Positions 1-11,200 of a stretch of DNA of 64,000 bases are shown here, in pieces. The notes under the pieces were generated by a model. The model was not told the origin of the DNA. It saw only the letters and a program-made list of their open reading frames with translations, and searched no databases. How positions within the stretch are numbered: position 1 is the stretch's first letter; each line of letters starts with the position of its first letter. The DNA comes from Acanthaster planci (taxonomy: Eukaryota > Echinodermata > Asteroidea > Valvatida > Acanthasteridae). The stretch spans positions 269,877-333,876 of the forward strand of contig NW_019091585.1 of the NCBI RefSeq assembly GCF_001949145.1. The letters are read 5' to 3'. The position numbers were made by a program, and so were the translations under genes.

Positions 1-1792
1 TATTTACATGTACCCGTACATGTACCTACATGTATGTACATGTATATTGTACAAATACGTACATGTACATGTACATGTACTACACTGTATGTGAACGTGC
101 ACATGTGAATATGTGCATATGTGTTTCTTCTTCTTTCTTATCTCTTTCGTTTGAGAATAAAAATTGTGCATCAATACACATTGTACACGTATGTGTATGT
201 CTGCCATGCAAAAACAACTGTTCTTTACATGCATGTACATGTGTCAGTACGTGTATACAATGTACCGATACATGTACTGACACATGTACATGTAGTTTCC
301 ATATTAGTTATCACAGGAGCGCAAGTGGAACACGGAATAATAAACATGTTTGGTACGAGTACCAGTACATGGTACACTTTCGCACAATGCACACGTATAA
401 TTAATCAACAGTTGTTGAAGTCAGTACAATTTCTCTTGGCACCTTTTAAAAACAGTGTTACACTGAAAGGATTTCCCTGGGTGAACAAGAAATAAATATC
501 TCAACAAAAGAGTGACTGACTCTGAATGTGATTTTCATGGAACATGGAGAAACTTGCCTTGTTTGCAGGCAAAGGATCTTGGCAGATACTGCAATCCTAA
601 AACCCTGAGTATGTACATGTACATTGTACTGTACAGTGTACATGTACTGCTACCGTACATGTACATGTACTGGTACCTGTGTGGAAGTATGGTACATGTA
701 CACGTACATGTATGTACTGTATTTGTATGCGATAAGCACATTCAAACATACTGTATCGTATGGGCCGTTTCTGGTACTCAAGACAACACTATCAGCAAAA
801 AACTAAAGACCCATCAGCATGATCAGGGCCATCAACCATTTTTGAAAACCTACCCTTCATGGGAAAAGAGGAACAGTTACATGTACTTAACGTTGTACTG
901 TACAAGTGTTGTACATGTACAAGTGAGGCACTTCTTTCTGCCCTTCAAAAATCCTCCACAAGAAATGCAGTTCCATTTTTATATGGCTTTGATAGGAATC
1001 TGGCAACATGGTCCCCTTGAGGATATTTTTACCACTGCACTTTATGAGTCATGTTTTGATTTTCTAATAATAGTCGGCCTCCAAGAATGCGACAAGCAAA
1101 GGTTTAGTAATTACCCTGATCCCCAAGGAAGCCCCAGAGATGAATAGAAGGGTTATTATTAGCACTTCTACATGTACATGTGCCAGTACACATACATGTA
1201 CATTGTGTACGTGGGCTGAAATAATTGGGAGTACCAGATTCAGTGAACCTGTTCATTCTGGCAGCATTTACATGTACCGGTAACAAATTTAAAGCTTTGA
1301 CTCCCACCGTTCTTTCTCACTGGAAATTTCAGTTTATAAGAACAATTTTATCGACCTGGTCGCAAAAGACCAACTGACAACAAACTCGTATTGAAATTGC
1401 CCCTGGAAACAGGAATGTCATAACATGCGGGAAATGTACATGTAAATGTACTTGACATGTGAACCTACACTGTACATGTACATACATGTACTATGCATGT
1501 CATAATGTACTGTACTGTACGCACATGTACAGTGTACCCGATATGTGTTGCAACTGTACATGTACAGTTGCACAATACGTCGTTTCTATGCGACCTCCTT
1601 CCCTGGGTGTCAAGCAGTGGGCCTTAACGGTGTACATCCCTTCTCACCCTGGTATTCACCCATCCCCATCAACCTAAAAGGCTTGAACCAGTAAGTACAG
1701 GTGCCACATACATGTATTGTACAGTGTACATCCAGATGCATGACATACATGTACATGTACATACATATGTGTAAGTTTTGTGGAGCACTCAC
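1..1792. repeat. TACATGTA-rich dispersed palindromic simple repeat
   Basis: The self-complementary words TACATGTA and GTACATGTAC recur dozens of times here, singly and in short runs, for example near 30-80, 605-720, 1170-1205, 1430-1560 and 1690-1765. Thinner scatter continues to about 4500 and in 58.1-61.4 kb. They are interspersed rather than one clean tandem array. Short ORFs in this stretch are made of M-Y-V-H-C-T residues, the translation of the repeat, and are not genes. No further exon of the neighbouring ZCCHC-like gene could be supported here. Confidence 0.85.
1080..1170 (+). pseudogene. possible LINE reverse-transcriptase scrap
   Basis: A reading of the plus strand from about 1100 gives GLVITLIPKE, which resembles the G-x-I-x-L-I-P-K box at the start of many non-LTR retrotransposon reverse transcriptases. 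The upstream frame is broken and the usual N-W-R-P-I continuation is not recognisable. It is at most a short relic; chance similarity is possible. Confidence 0.3.
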
Positions 1793-1934
1793 TGGCCATT
1801 TATTTCAATAACACAGGTCAGCACTTCTGTGTCTGCATCACATGCTCCCTCAATATCCATGCACAGGTTAGGAAAGGGACCAACCCGCACTGCTCTGCAC
1901 ATCTGCTGCGATGCATATTGCCCTTCCCAGCATC
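1793..1934 (-). CDS. ZCCHC14/2-like exon 3
   Basis: 142 bp, acceptor TTTACAG before 1934 and donor GTGAGT after 1793. It enters in phase 1, exactly as exon 2 leaves, and exits in phase 2. The reading is open and ends with EVLTCVIEING, which may be the first strand of the PX-like region present in this family. Overlapping ORFs in other frames are shadows. Confidence 0.6.
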
Positions 1935-4900
1935 CTGTAAAGCCAATACGCTGGCAAAGTGTTCCCGCACATTCCCTGGTAACGGGTGAAGCTTCATGTA
2001 TTTTAAGTTAACAAGCAGATCGGCCATTAGAACATGTTGTGAACAAGTTTCCCTTAGTGGCAGGGCTAGTCGGTGAGCTGTTAATCTATGGAATGTTTTT
2101 GACCAGTCCACTATTACATGCACAGTACATGTACATTCTACATGTACATGTACTGGTCTAAAAAATCACCCACTGCTGTGAATCAGATTTGGTTAGAATA
2201 CTTGTGAATTATTAGAGTTCCAAAACTGAAGAACATAAACATGCAATGCAGTACATTACATGTACATGTACCTGTGCCTGTACATTCACTTACTGTACTG
2301 TACATGTCGGTGCACAGAACAGTCAGTCCGATGGGTATCATACGGTATACAAGTATGTGCACACATACATGTACATGTATGCACGTACAGTACATGTATG
2401 TTGTACACGTATGTCCAATGTACTCATACATGTACATCAGTTGTACGTACCAGTATTTGGAAGTTTTGGACAATTTTTAGGGCAAGAGAAAAACACACAT
2501 GTATCCACTTCCCCCCTATTATGGTGTGTCCATGTATTTATCACTCAGGTATTTTAAGACCTTTGTCAATCATTGCAAGCTTGAAATACAAAAAAATCCC
2601 ACATCAAAACAACTGAACAAACAAACTGACAAAACAACTCATACGATAACTAATGCAACAGTGTCCTCAGCATACCTGGGTTGTCTGCATCTGGAGGACT
2701 GCAGTTTTTCTTGCTTTCGAGAGCAGTCCCAGAGTCATTGTGGCAGCTGGGACCTTCCTCTACGGTGTCACCAGAGTTTGATTCTGCAAGATTGGCCTGG
2801 GCCACAGTGGCTGCTGCAAGCACTTGACTAGAGGGCTCCTTCTGCTCACCAGTTATGATGCTGTTCACCCCATCATCACAGTCCTGTTTATCAACAGTCA
2901 CAGAAACTGATCAACAGGTGAAGTTCTAGGCATTTTCTCCCCAATGCTCTGTGTACATACTGTGTGTGCTCCTAGCCAGTGCGCTAACCTTACATACCTA
3001 GTGTGAACTTGTGAACAAAAGATGTCCACACGATGCAGGAAAGACAGACGTTCTGTGGATTTGCACATGTCCAAAGGACATTTCCCCTCTCTGAAAAAGA
3101 AGTTTAGAGGCATTTTGGGGTTGGGGTCATTGGTCATAAAAGGAAGAGGAATAGTCAAGGAAACCTTGTACAAAAAGCCAGCTGAAAATCATGTTCCCAG
3201 TTCAAGAAAAACAAGTATTTTCGACAAGTTTTCTTAACTGCATGAAAAGAAAGGAATGTCCACACTAGGTATGTAAAGTAAATGTAAGTGCTTGTGTTTT
3301 GTTTTTTTGGGGTTTTTTTTCCTTGGGGGGGAGGAATACTGATTGCCCATCAGTACTTTTTGTCATGAGCGACTGTACATGTAATGTGCACGTAGCTTAA
3401 ATGGATTGCATACACAAAAAGAACAAGTGCAAACAGAAGTCATTTGGTTGCACCCAATCAAGAGAAATATCGGAACAAATATGCCAGACGTCCCATTTCA
3501 ATTTTACAAGTGGGTGAGACTGAGGTACACCGTAAACCATGGACATTATGCATGAATTTACTTACATGTACCTGTGTAATGGTACACATGTACGGGTACA
3601 TTTTCTACATGTATTTTAATACGATTGGTTCAACTGTGCAGAACTTGAATGTGAGCCAAGTTGCCATCTCCAAACTGTAATCACTCCAATAAGTGGTACA
3701 AAGGATCCTATTTTTCAAACTAAATCCCTGGAAATGTACAGCTACATGTACATGTACCCATGTGTCCCATTCTACCAGATTTACAATTTTTGCTTTTCTT
3801 TCTGAAACGGCATGCTGACTGCACTGTACATGTATCTTTGAACCAAACACAACTGTTCATGAAAATATGGTCAGTTATTTTTTCTGACAAGAGTAATTGG
3901 TTCTCTGTACCTTCCAGTGATGAAGAAAGAGGTTCGGCAAAACCTTAGTATATCGCTGGTACTTTGCAAGGGATGCCCACCTGCAGACCCCATACAATGT
4001 CCATTTTGTTAAAAATATGGTCTTTTTAAAAGCGATACTAGTACATACATGTACATGTATACATCTGGGTTCAATTTCATGTCTAAATATGCTTCAGTAT
4101 ACATGTAGGTAAGCAAAAATCTATGATAACCACCACACCCATACCTGAAAATACAGTACTGAACAAACAACATAATTCATGGGTTGGCAGGGATGTCTGG
4201 GCAAAGTGCATACGTAAAATCCTGTAATGCTGTCCTTACTTGTTTTGTTCTGTTTGTTTGGTACTAGCACTGTTCAAACAGAATGTTGGTCATAAGCTTA
4301 CGTGTACATGAAATGTCTTTGGTTAGCAGAGTGATGAAATAAGGCCCTGGTTAGAGCAAAACTGTACATGTATACAAAGTGAATGCAAGCTTCAGATTTC
4401 GGAAACATATTAGCTGTTCATTACGTAGTTTGAATTATATCAACTGTCCGTGTACACCGGCAGATACATGCACATGTACCGTAGTGCGTGATAACTAAGA
4501 AATAAAATAAATTATCCCCCCCCCCAAATAAATTACAGCAGTAAAAACTTGAGGAGTAATAAAGAAAGTAACTTATTCCCACAAAATAATTTGTCGCAGT
4601 AAAATTATAATTATAGTTCAATTATTTATACGGGGGACGACTTGACTAGGGGACGACATGACTCAAGGACGACTTGGCCAACATTCGGTGTCACTGGTTA
4701 GACATGCACATCACTTGTATACACAACATGCATTGCACAACATACAAGTAATGTACATGTCTGACCAATGGCACCAATGCAGAGGATGGGGCCACCACCC
4801 TAGCCTTACACACACGTTGTCTGATTAGACAAAAGGGCATGACATTGTCAATTTCCTTTACTGTCAAGAATTCGAACTAGTATAAATGAAAGTCATGAAA

Positions 4901-5652
4901 GTGAAAAATGAAAGTTTGAATTCGAGACAGTCTGTGCGGACTCGATTTAACTTTTCTCTACAAAAATGACAAACCACGCTCTGCCATTGTCCATGCAGCT
5001 GTGCCAAATTTGCAGAAAACACCGCCATTGACAATGTCTATTTTAAGACACTACCGCAAAGCAGGACACCCACCATCATGTTGGCTTAACTGTGATTCAA
5101 AACATTTTCAGTGTTACGTGTACACATGGTACAGACCAAGGGCCAAGCACTCACTTCAGAGGGTGCCGCAGCAATGCTTTCAACTGCTTGCAATAATGCG
5201 TAAAGCTGTGATCGTAGGGCCTGTTTCTCACTGAATGAGAATGCTGGATGGTTCAAAGCCATGACTGCAAGCAGGACGACTTTCTCATGGGTCTCTGAAC
5301 ATGGTTCCCCGGCTCCGTTCAAAATGGTGTCCGTATGCTCTTTCAGCGTTTTAAAGAGTACCCTTGCACCATCTTTGCAAGTTGAATACATAAGTGCCAG
5401 GCTCGTTAGTACTTTATCAAGTATCCGTATATCTGATATATTGGTTAACTTTGACAAATAGTTTACATTGTTGGCATGCAGTTCCATCTCGCGGAGACGG
5501 TCATAGTCTCGGCGGCCTAAATCCTCGATGTACGTTCCCAGAAACCGTAATTCCAGCGGACCACAGCAGTCCATCAGCGCACACAGAAACTCTATCCTTC
5601 GGCAGGCACTAAGATCGCGGAACCAGTTGATAACTTCCTTCTTACACACCAT
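1793..5652 (-). CDS. ZCCHC14/ZCCHC2-like protein, 5' part (three exons)
   Basis: Three minus-strand exons, 5652-5155, 2883-2676 and 1934-1793, join in matching phases (0/0, 1/1) with consensus GT and AG borders and leave an open codon, so the gene continues left of the window. The first 166 residues carry the hallmark N-terminal region of the ZCCHC14/ZCCHC2 family: a W-F-R-D-L start, then EFLCALMDCCGPLELRFLGT, then L-x-N-x-S, then NHPAFSF near residue 140. In vertebrates these proteins carry further regions and a C-terminal CCHC knuckle; ZCCHC14 is known as an RNA-binding adaptor for cytoplasmic poly(A) polymerase TENT4. That role is family knowledge and is not shown by this fragment. The sequence does not let me choose between ZCCHC14 and ZCCHC2. 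A divergent invertebrate relative of both is likely. Confidence 0.82.
2676..2883 (-). CDS. ZCCHC14/2-like exon 2
   Basis: 208 bp, acceptor AAACAG at the 2884 side and donor GTATGC at 2675. It enters in phase 0 and leaves in phase 1. The encoded segment is acidic and rich in S, E, D and N, as expected for a disordered linker. It has no recognisable domain; the call rests on splice sites, phase agreement and position. Confidence 0.65.
2990..3276. mobile_element. MITE family A, copy 1
   Basis: Short element bounded by inverted ends: left ttacatacctagtgtgaac (2990-3008) and right gtccacactaggtatgtaa (3258-3276), with 18 of 19 positions complementary. A related internal sequence, including AATGCCTCTRAA and TTTTTCAGAGA, reappears in opposite orientation at 38088-38310. 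The short ORF across it is not a gene. It lies in intron 1 of the ZCCHC-like gene. Confidence 0.75.
3298..5154. other. intron 1 remainder, no gene seen
   Basis: The stretch holds a T/G-rich low-complexity run (3298-3330), scattered TACATGTA words and a poly-C run near 4517. No further exon or recognisable element was found. Confidence 0.5.
5155..5652 (-). CDS. ZCCHC14/2-like exon 1 (start codon)
   Basis: 498 bp, 166 codons, from the ATG at 5652 to a strong GTGAGT donor at 5154-5149. It ends in phase 0. The start is chosen because family similarity begins within a few residues of this Met. The exon holds the conserved P-L-E-L-R-F-L-G motif near residues 31-38 and the N-H-P-A-F-S-F motif. A GC-rich stretch just upstream (5690-5790) could be the promoter. 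Confidence 0.88.
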
Positions 5653-8390
5653 GATGATGAGCTCACTACTACTGTGGTTCTGGGCAGGAGAACGGCTAAA
5701 AAATCCACCGTCAGTCTGTGAGTTTTTCGTCGACTTTCTTCACCTGCCCGTCCGCCATTACTGTCTCGCCGGGAATCACCATCCGGGAACTACAATATAA
5801 ATGGTAACGCCCAAATTTAGGGGTGTCCTCTTAGCGAGAGGAATGTTAGTGATAAATCCCGCCAAATAACCCATAAGAAACAACTGTGATGGTAATTCAA
5901 AAATAGTGGCATACATACAGAACACTTGATTAATTAAAACTATTAATCATCTTAACTAATCAGTAATTAAATATAGCACACGTAATTACCAGCACCCCCT
6001 TCTTGTGAAATTTACTGTCGTCCGGTGACTGACCTTTACTGTGTGTAAAATAATTGCTGACACGAAGATTTTACTACGTCCCAGTAACAGAGAATTTAGA
6101 AAATACAAATCAACGAAAACGACTTTATATGTTCAGAACAGAGAAGACAAAATTTGGTAAATGACTTATAAGTGTCTAGGCCTAGGACTGTACCACTGCG
6201 AGGGACTTTTGTTCCAGTAAGTTTTTCTTACGGCCGGAGATAGATTACAAGAGAGGGCGCTTTAAACACAATGTACTGCTTGCAATAGAGACTTGTGTCT
6301 GGGTCAGTCTCCGTTTCAAATTTCCCTTTAAATAGCTGTTTTGGCATGATTATTTATGCCATAACAGCTGGGCCAACGTTCTTTTGCCCTCTACTTTCTC
6401 AAAGTACACAAATGGGCGAAATTGTTAGGTCGTCAATCATTTTTTTCCCAATCAAATAGGCCTACGCAAACATTTCTGTGATTATACAACTTCATTTTTT
6501 CCACGGCCACCATAGTCCATAGCACTTTACATCTTGGTAAGTGTGATTGCCTTCAAACCTGGATTACGGTACCTAGACAACGTACCTTGACCAAAGATGG
6601 TGCGTGATTTCAATTCACCACGTCGCACGACACGATCACAACTTGAAGTTGGATATTATGCAGGAATACACGACAGCAGAGTTGAAACTTTGCTAAAACA
6701 CCGTGCTTTGTTATAAATTATGAACAAAAGCACTTGCTCCGGACCGAATTAGTAACAGACAGCGCTCGTAATGAAAATAATACTAAAGTAATGGAATATA
6801 TGCTTATCGTGGACCGATTTTTCCGACTGATACCTTTGGAGAGTCAATTATTATTACTGATTTCTAAAGGTTATGTCAGGTTATAGTGCCAGAAATCTCT
6901 GTGTGGTCACGTACTGTAGTCAGTACACAATAGGATTTTTAAATGGACGCCACTTTTAATTATATAGTTAACATCTCCTACCATTTTGTATGTATGTCTT
7001 GTTTGTTGTTCTTATTTCCCTAATTGTTTCATCTAATCAACATATTTTCAATTCATGTCAGGTACATTACCTTGAATGCTGTTGAAAGTGTCGTTTATAC
7101 ATGTCGGCCTACTAGTGTGACCTTGGATACAAGGTTGTGGATACTAAACTAAACTAAATACTGTATGCTATATGTATGTAATATGTAAGAAAACAGGCTA
7201 CCTCTCCAAAAAGAAGTTTCTTCACAAAGACGACATCAGAAATTTTTGAATAGCTATGACGTAGGCCTACAGTATCTGCACAAAAAAGGAGAAAATTCTG
7301 AAATGAACAAGAACTGCTCTTTTGACGTCACAATGGGCGTGTCTTCCTACAGCTGCTAAAATATGGTTTTTCGTCAGTGCAAAAGTAAAAGAATAATTCA
7401 CAAAGTGTTGTAATTCCCACGCAGCCATCAGAACACCCGACACTAAATCATATACATGTAAATGTGCAGCCTTATTTAAAATCAATGGGACAATTGTCCA
7501 TTTTGAACCAATTGGAAACCGAAGACCAACAAAGGTGACATTTCTGCAAACTATAGCCACCCATGCCGGTTGTAGGCAAATGCACCGCAACACCAAGAGA
7601 CCCAGAGTTATATACGTTACCGGTGTCAGAAAATTAATTGACGACTTGGTGAAACAAAGTTAGTTTTCTTTTCAGTATTAGAGAATAGCTAGGTTTACGC
7701 AACTGCGCTATTCAGCGCAGGCTTACGTAACACGTTTGTGTTTGGCAATTCGTTTCTTTCAATTCATTCTCGGTCGAGCAGCCAATACCTCGTCTTGCCC
7801 ACCCTCCCCTCCCTATAACACGTGGTTTTTGTCACTCGGAGCAAGGGAGCGTGACATTCCTTCAACATCCCGGTCGCGCTCACGTTTCCTCCCCAATATT
7901 GCGGGTTTTTCGTGACCATGCACCAAGTACTAGTTCTCGCAATAGTCTAGTGTTGGTCGCCGAGTTGACGTTGCAAGTTTTACATGAAGGGAGCCTAGTG
8001 ATTGGCGTTGGTTGATTATTTACTTCAACCCACCCTCTTGGGGAGCTCACATTTCATGTATTTTTTTTTTGCGTTTTTGTCGGGTGCAAGTTTGTGCCGA
8101 CTTGATAATCGCCTCAATTTTGAAACGTTATAAGTCACGATTTTGACAGTTGGGGTTTTGGTGCCAAATGCACTACTGTTCGCCAGTTTTCTGGTTGTTT
8201 TATCATTCGGTTTTAGACGCACGGATAAAAAACGTTTCATGTGAAGAAGAATCTGGAAGTAGCAATTATCATTACGGTTGTTGCTTTTTGTAGCAAATTT
8301 GCTGGAGTTTGCTAGTTTTTCTTCTTTTTTTTCCTTCAGATTCTTGGAAGGAAACGATTGAAACCGTCATCAATCCCACTCTTTAATGTT
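5653..8390. other. intergenic, no gene recognised
   Basis: AT-rich sequence with only short, unsupported ORFs on both strands. The first 150 bases are the likely promoter side of the minus-strand ZCCHC-like gene. Nothing else could be supported. Confidence 0.45.
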
Positions 8391-8394
8391 TGGC

Positions 8395-9290
8395 CCAAGA
8401 CCGCCCCCTACTCATTTCAGCCAGAGCTCAGTCCACAATTAAAACTTTAAAATCAGCCTGGCAGCATTTGGAATTGTAGGCAAGGACCAAGGCGACAGTT
8501 TCCGTGTTTCCCGTTCGCCCAATCGATCGATTTCTGCCTGTACCTGGCAACGATTTTACCGCCTGGTAACAAGTCCACCGCAGACACAGCTTCAGCAGTG
8601 AAGTGGGCACATGATATGGTAGGATTGTCATGGCCAATGACGACCCACTTGTCAAGCATTTTGGGATATAAGATACTTACGGCGTCCCCACCGAACCGCA
8701 AAAAGCCCGTGTTTCCGCATTTGATGGCTAAGCTTTTCGACGCCTATGGACACAAAGGTACACTAGTAGATCTGCGTTTGTTGTTCATTTGCTTCATCAG
8801 TTACGCTGGGTTTCTTCGCTTCAGTGACCTCAGTATAACGTTTCATGCAAAGACTGTACCTTGAGGCCCGACAGTCTCCTAATCCATCTAACTAAATAAA
8901 AAACCGACCGGTTTCGTCAAGGCGCAGACATTGTAATTGCCAGAACCCAGCTTCCAACATGTTCAGTCGCTATAGCTGAACAACATTTCAATTCTTTAGG
9001 TGACCCGCCTAATTATTCACAACCATTGATTTGCAGACTCACTCGTTCAAAGTCTGGCTTAATCCCCACAAACCACCCCTTAAGTTACACCAGAACCAGA
9101 AAGATCATGCTCGAAGCTTTGGAAACCATTTGTACCTGACGTAACCAAATTTGGTTTGCACAGTTTTGAGATCAGGCGGCGCTTCTGCTGCATATCTGAT
9201 GCCTTAGTTCCTTCTCATATAATTTCCAGACATAGTAGATAGAGTTATGATAAGGTTAGAACGCCTCCTCAGCTTTGGGCATTTAATGTT
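8395..9290 (+). pseudogene. tyrosine recombinase remnant (DIRS/Crypton-like)
   Basis: The plus strand carries, in order but in shifting frames, a helical N-terminal part, the segment RLLFICFISYAGFLRFSDL (about 8775-8831) that matches the first arginine box of eukaryotic tyrosine recombinases, a middle part with an I-A-R-T motif and a late FGLHS box near 9150-9165. These enzymes insert or excise DNA through a tyrosine intermediate and are carried by DIRS retroelements and Cryptons. At least four stops or frameshifts break it, including one in the run of Ts at 9163-9166 inside the H-x-x-R box. It is dead. With no linked reverse transcriptase seen, DIRS or Crypton cannot be decided. Confidence 0.72.
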
Positions 9291-9393
9291 CATGCTACTG
9301 TTTATCCGTGATAATGTTTAAATAATAGACGTGGTGTAGTTTACCTGATATATCTATTAAATACTGCGAGGTGAGCATGCTCCACCTTCAAGG

Positions 9394-10726
9394 ATAGGGC
9401 TTGACTGCAAAAATACCATTCATGTTGACACTTTGAAGAATGACATGGAAAAAAAGAAATCGTTCAAAATATAATATATATATATATACACACACGGGTA
9501 CATGTACATTTGCTGCAGTGCTCGTGATTTGTTTATTTCATTGATAATTTTCCTCTTTTTATTGTTCAAATTGCTCTTTTCATTGCTGTTTCTCTGTTTA
9601 TTGTACAAGTGAATTTTTTTCATTGTACAAATTGTTCTTTGCATTGTTCAAATTGCTCTTCTTATTGTTCACATTTCACTTTCTATTGTTCATATTGTTG
9701 TTTTATTGCTCTTTTACTCCATTTATAGTTCAAATTGCTTTTTTGGTTTGATACTGCTCTTATTAGTGTTCAATTTACTCTTTGTATTGTTTTGTGCTCT
9801 TTTCATTGTTCATATTGCTCTTTTTATTTTTGATATTGCATTTATTTTTTTAAAGTTGCTCTTTTTTAATTCTCCTTTGCTCTTTTTATTAGTCGTGTTG
9901 CTCTTTTTGTTGCTCTTTCACTTTTTTATTGTTCAAATTGCTCTTTTCACTGTTCTAAATTCTCTTTTAATCGTGCAAATCGCTCTTTTTATATTTTGTA
10001 TTGAAATTGTTATCGTTCAAATTGCTCTTTTATTGTTCAGAGTGCTCTCTTTTTGTTCAAGTTGTTTTTTTCTATTTATTTTTTCATCTTTTTATTGTTG
10101 AAATTGCTTTTTCGATTGCCCTTTTAATCTTATAGTTGAAAGTGCTCGTTTCATTGATCAAGTCGCCCTTTTGTATTGCTCTTTGTTCTTTGTATGGTTC
10201 TTATTGCTTTTCTACGCTTTTTATTATTTAAATTGCTCTTTTCATTGTTCAAATTACTCTTTTTATTGCGCAAATTGCTCTTTTCATTGCTTGCGTTACT
10301 CTTTTCATTGTTCAAATTGTTTTTGCATGAGCAATTTGAACAATGAGAGGGGGAATTTAATTTGATAAATAAAAAGAGCAATTTGAAAAATAAAAACGAG
10401 TAACGTCAACAATAAAAAGAGCAATTTGAACAAAAATAGCAATATGAACAATAAAAATAGCAATTTGAACAATGGAAAAAGCAACTTGAACTATGAAAAG
10501 AGCAATTCGAACAATAAAATGAGTAAAAGAGCAATAAAAAGAACAATTTGAACAATAAAAGAGCAAAATGAGTACATTTTTCAATGGAATAAACAAATCA
10601 CAAGCAGTGAAACACATGACAAGTACCTGTGTATATTTACTGAACGATTTCTTTTGTTTTGTGTCATTTAAAAGTCATCCTTGCAAGGGTCAACATGAAT
10701 GGTATTTCTGCAGCTAAGCCCTATTC
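9394..10726. repeat. 1.3 kb foldback (large inverted repeat) with minisatellite arms
   Basis: The outer ~140 bases at the left (9394-9540) are the reverse complement of the right end (about 10575-10726). Shared blocks on the left are atagggctt, ataccattcatgttgac, aaagaaatcgttca and gtgatttgtttatt, each present inverted on the right. The inner arms are arrays of a ~20-bp unit in opposite orientation, about 800 bp on the left and 250 bp on the right. A TA/CA microsatellite interrupts the left arm at 9469-9496. Confidence 0.85.
9530..10575. repeat. ~20-bp minisatellite array with an orientation switch
   Basis: The unit ttattgttcaaattgctctt is repeated with variation from about 9530 to 10330. 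Its reverse complement, aagagcaatttgaacaataa, then takes over abruptly at about 10325-10575. The long hydrophobic ORFs here are translated repeat and are not genes. The same unit family recurs at 20400-20490. Confidence 0.9.
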
Positions 10727-11200
10727 TTGTCACCAGTGTGACAAATGCTTTAGACGAAGTCTAATCTAGAGAGGCACATGCATAACATCCACGTCGAGGA
10801 GGAATCAGGTATGGATTAAGTTGAAGATGATTCGGAGCCTGTTGAGGAGGTTGATGACGAAACCTCAGATGAAGACAATTCAGAATTGCAAGACAGTGCC
10901 ACCTACCAACAGCTGCTGGCTGAAGCCAGAGAAACAAATAGAGATATGGTGAATGAAAAAATAAGACAAGTACGTCAACGAAGGCATGGATGAAGATCAA
11001 ACCAGGCAGAAGGCAAACAGAAAGACACTCTGGACAGTCAAGCAAGACTTTCTCGACAACTATAAAGAGTTCCTGTCAAGTTACCTACATTTGAGGGATA
11101 ATGAAACTTACAAGGACATTGTGGATTATCACGATGGAAAACTTGATAAAGGCATGAAAGTCAACCAAGCCTCGAATAGTTTTGCCTAAACATGCTGATA
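10711..11200 (+). pseudogene. C2H2 zinc-finger ORF of a repeat element, copy 1 (broken)
   Basis: Reading right from the foldback end gives a KPYSCHQCDKCF zinc-finger half at about 10715-10750, then a TAG at 10767-10769. A frame change follows, with RHMHNIH supplying the two histidines. Next come an acidic stretch (about 10800-10900), a charged helical stretch, and finally an open run of 68 codons from 10986 to 11189 rich in K, D and N. Homologous sequence, with the same order of parts, lies inverted at 19790-20290. I do not recognise the protein family. The finger and the acidic linker suggest a DNA-binding protein of a mobile element, which is inference. Confidence 0.6.

Noticed and set aside
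535-600. Possible fourth exon of the ZCCHC-like gene after a TTTTAG on the minus strand
   Set aside because: The reading in the required phase is short and not recognisable, and an equally good alternative frame ends in a stop.
30-1147. Several ORFs of 60-211 codons rich in M, Y, V, H, C and T
   Set aside because: They are translations of the TACATGTA repeat and occur in all frames. They have no splice or family support.
1610-1680. 25-bp mini-exon between TTTTAG and GTGAGA on the minus strand
   Set aside because: It fits the phase of the ZCCHC-like gene but is too short, and its residues are not recognisable.
9706-10617. Hydrophobic 60-131 codon ORFs on both strands
   Set aside because: They are translated minisatellite units (FIVQIALF and similar), with no membrane-protein family resemblance.
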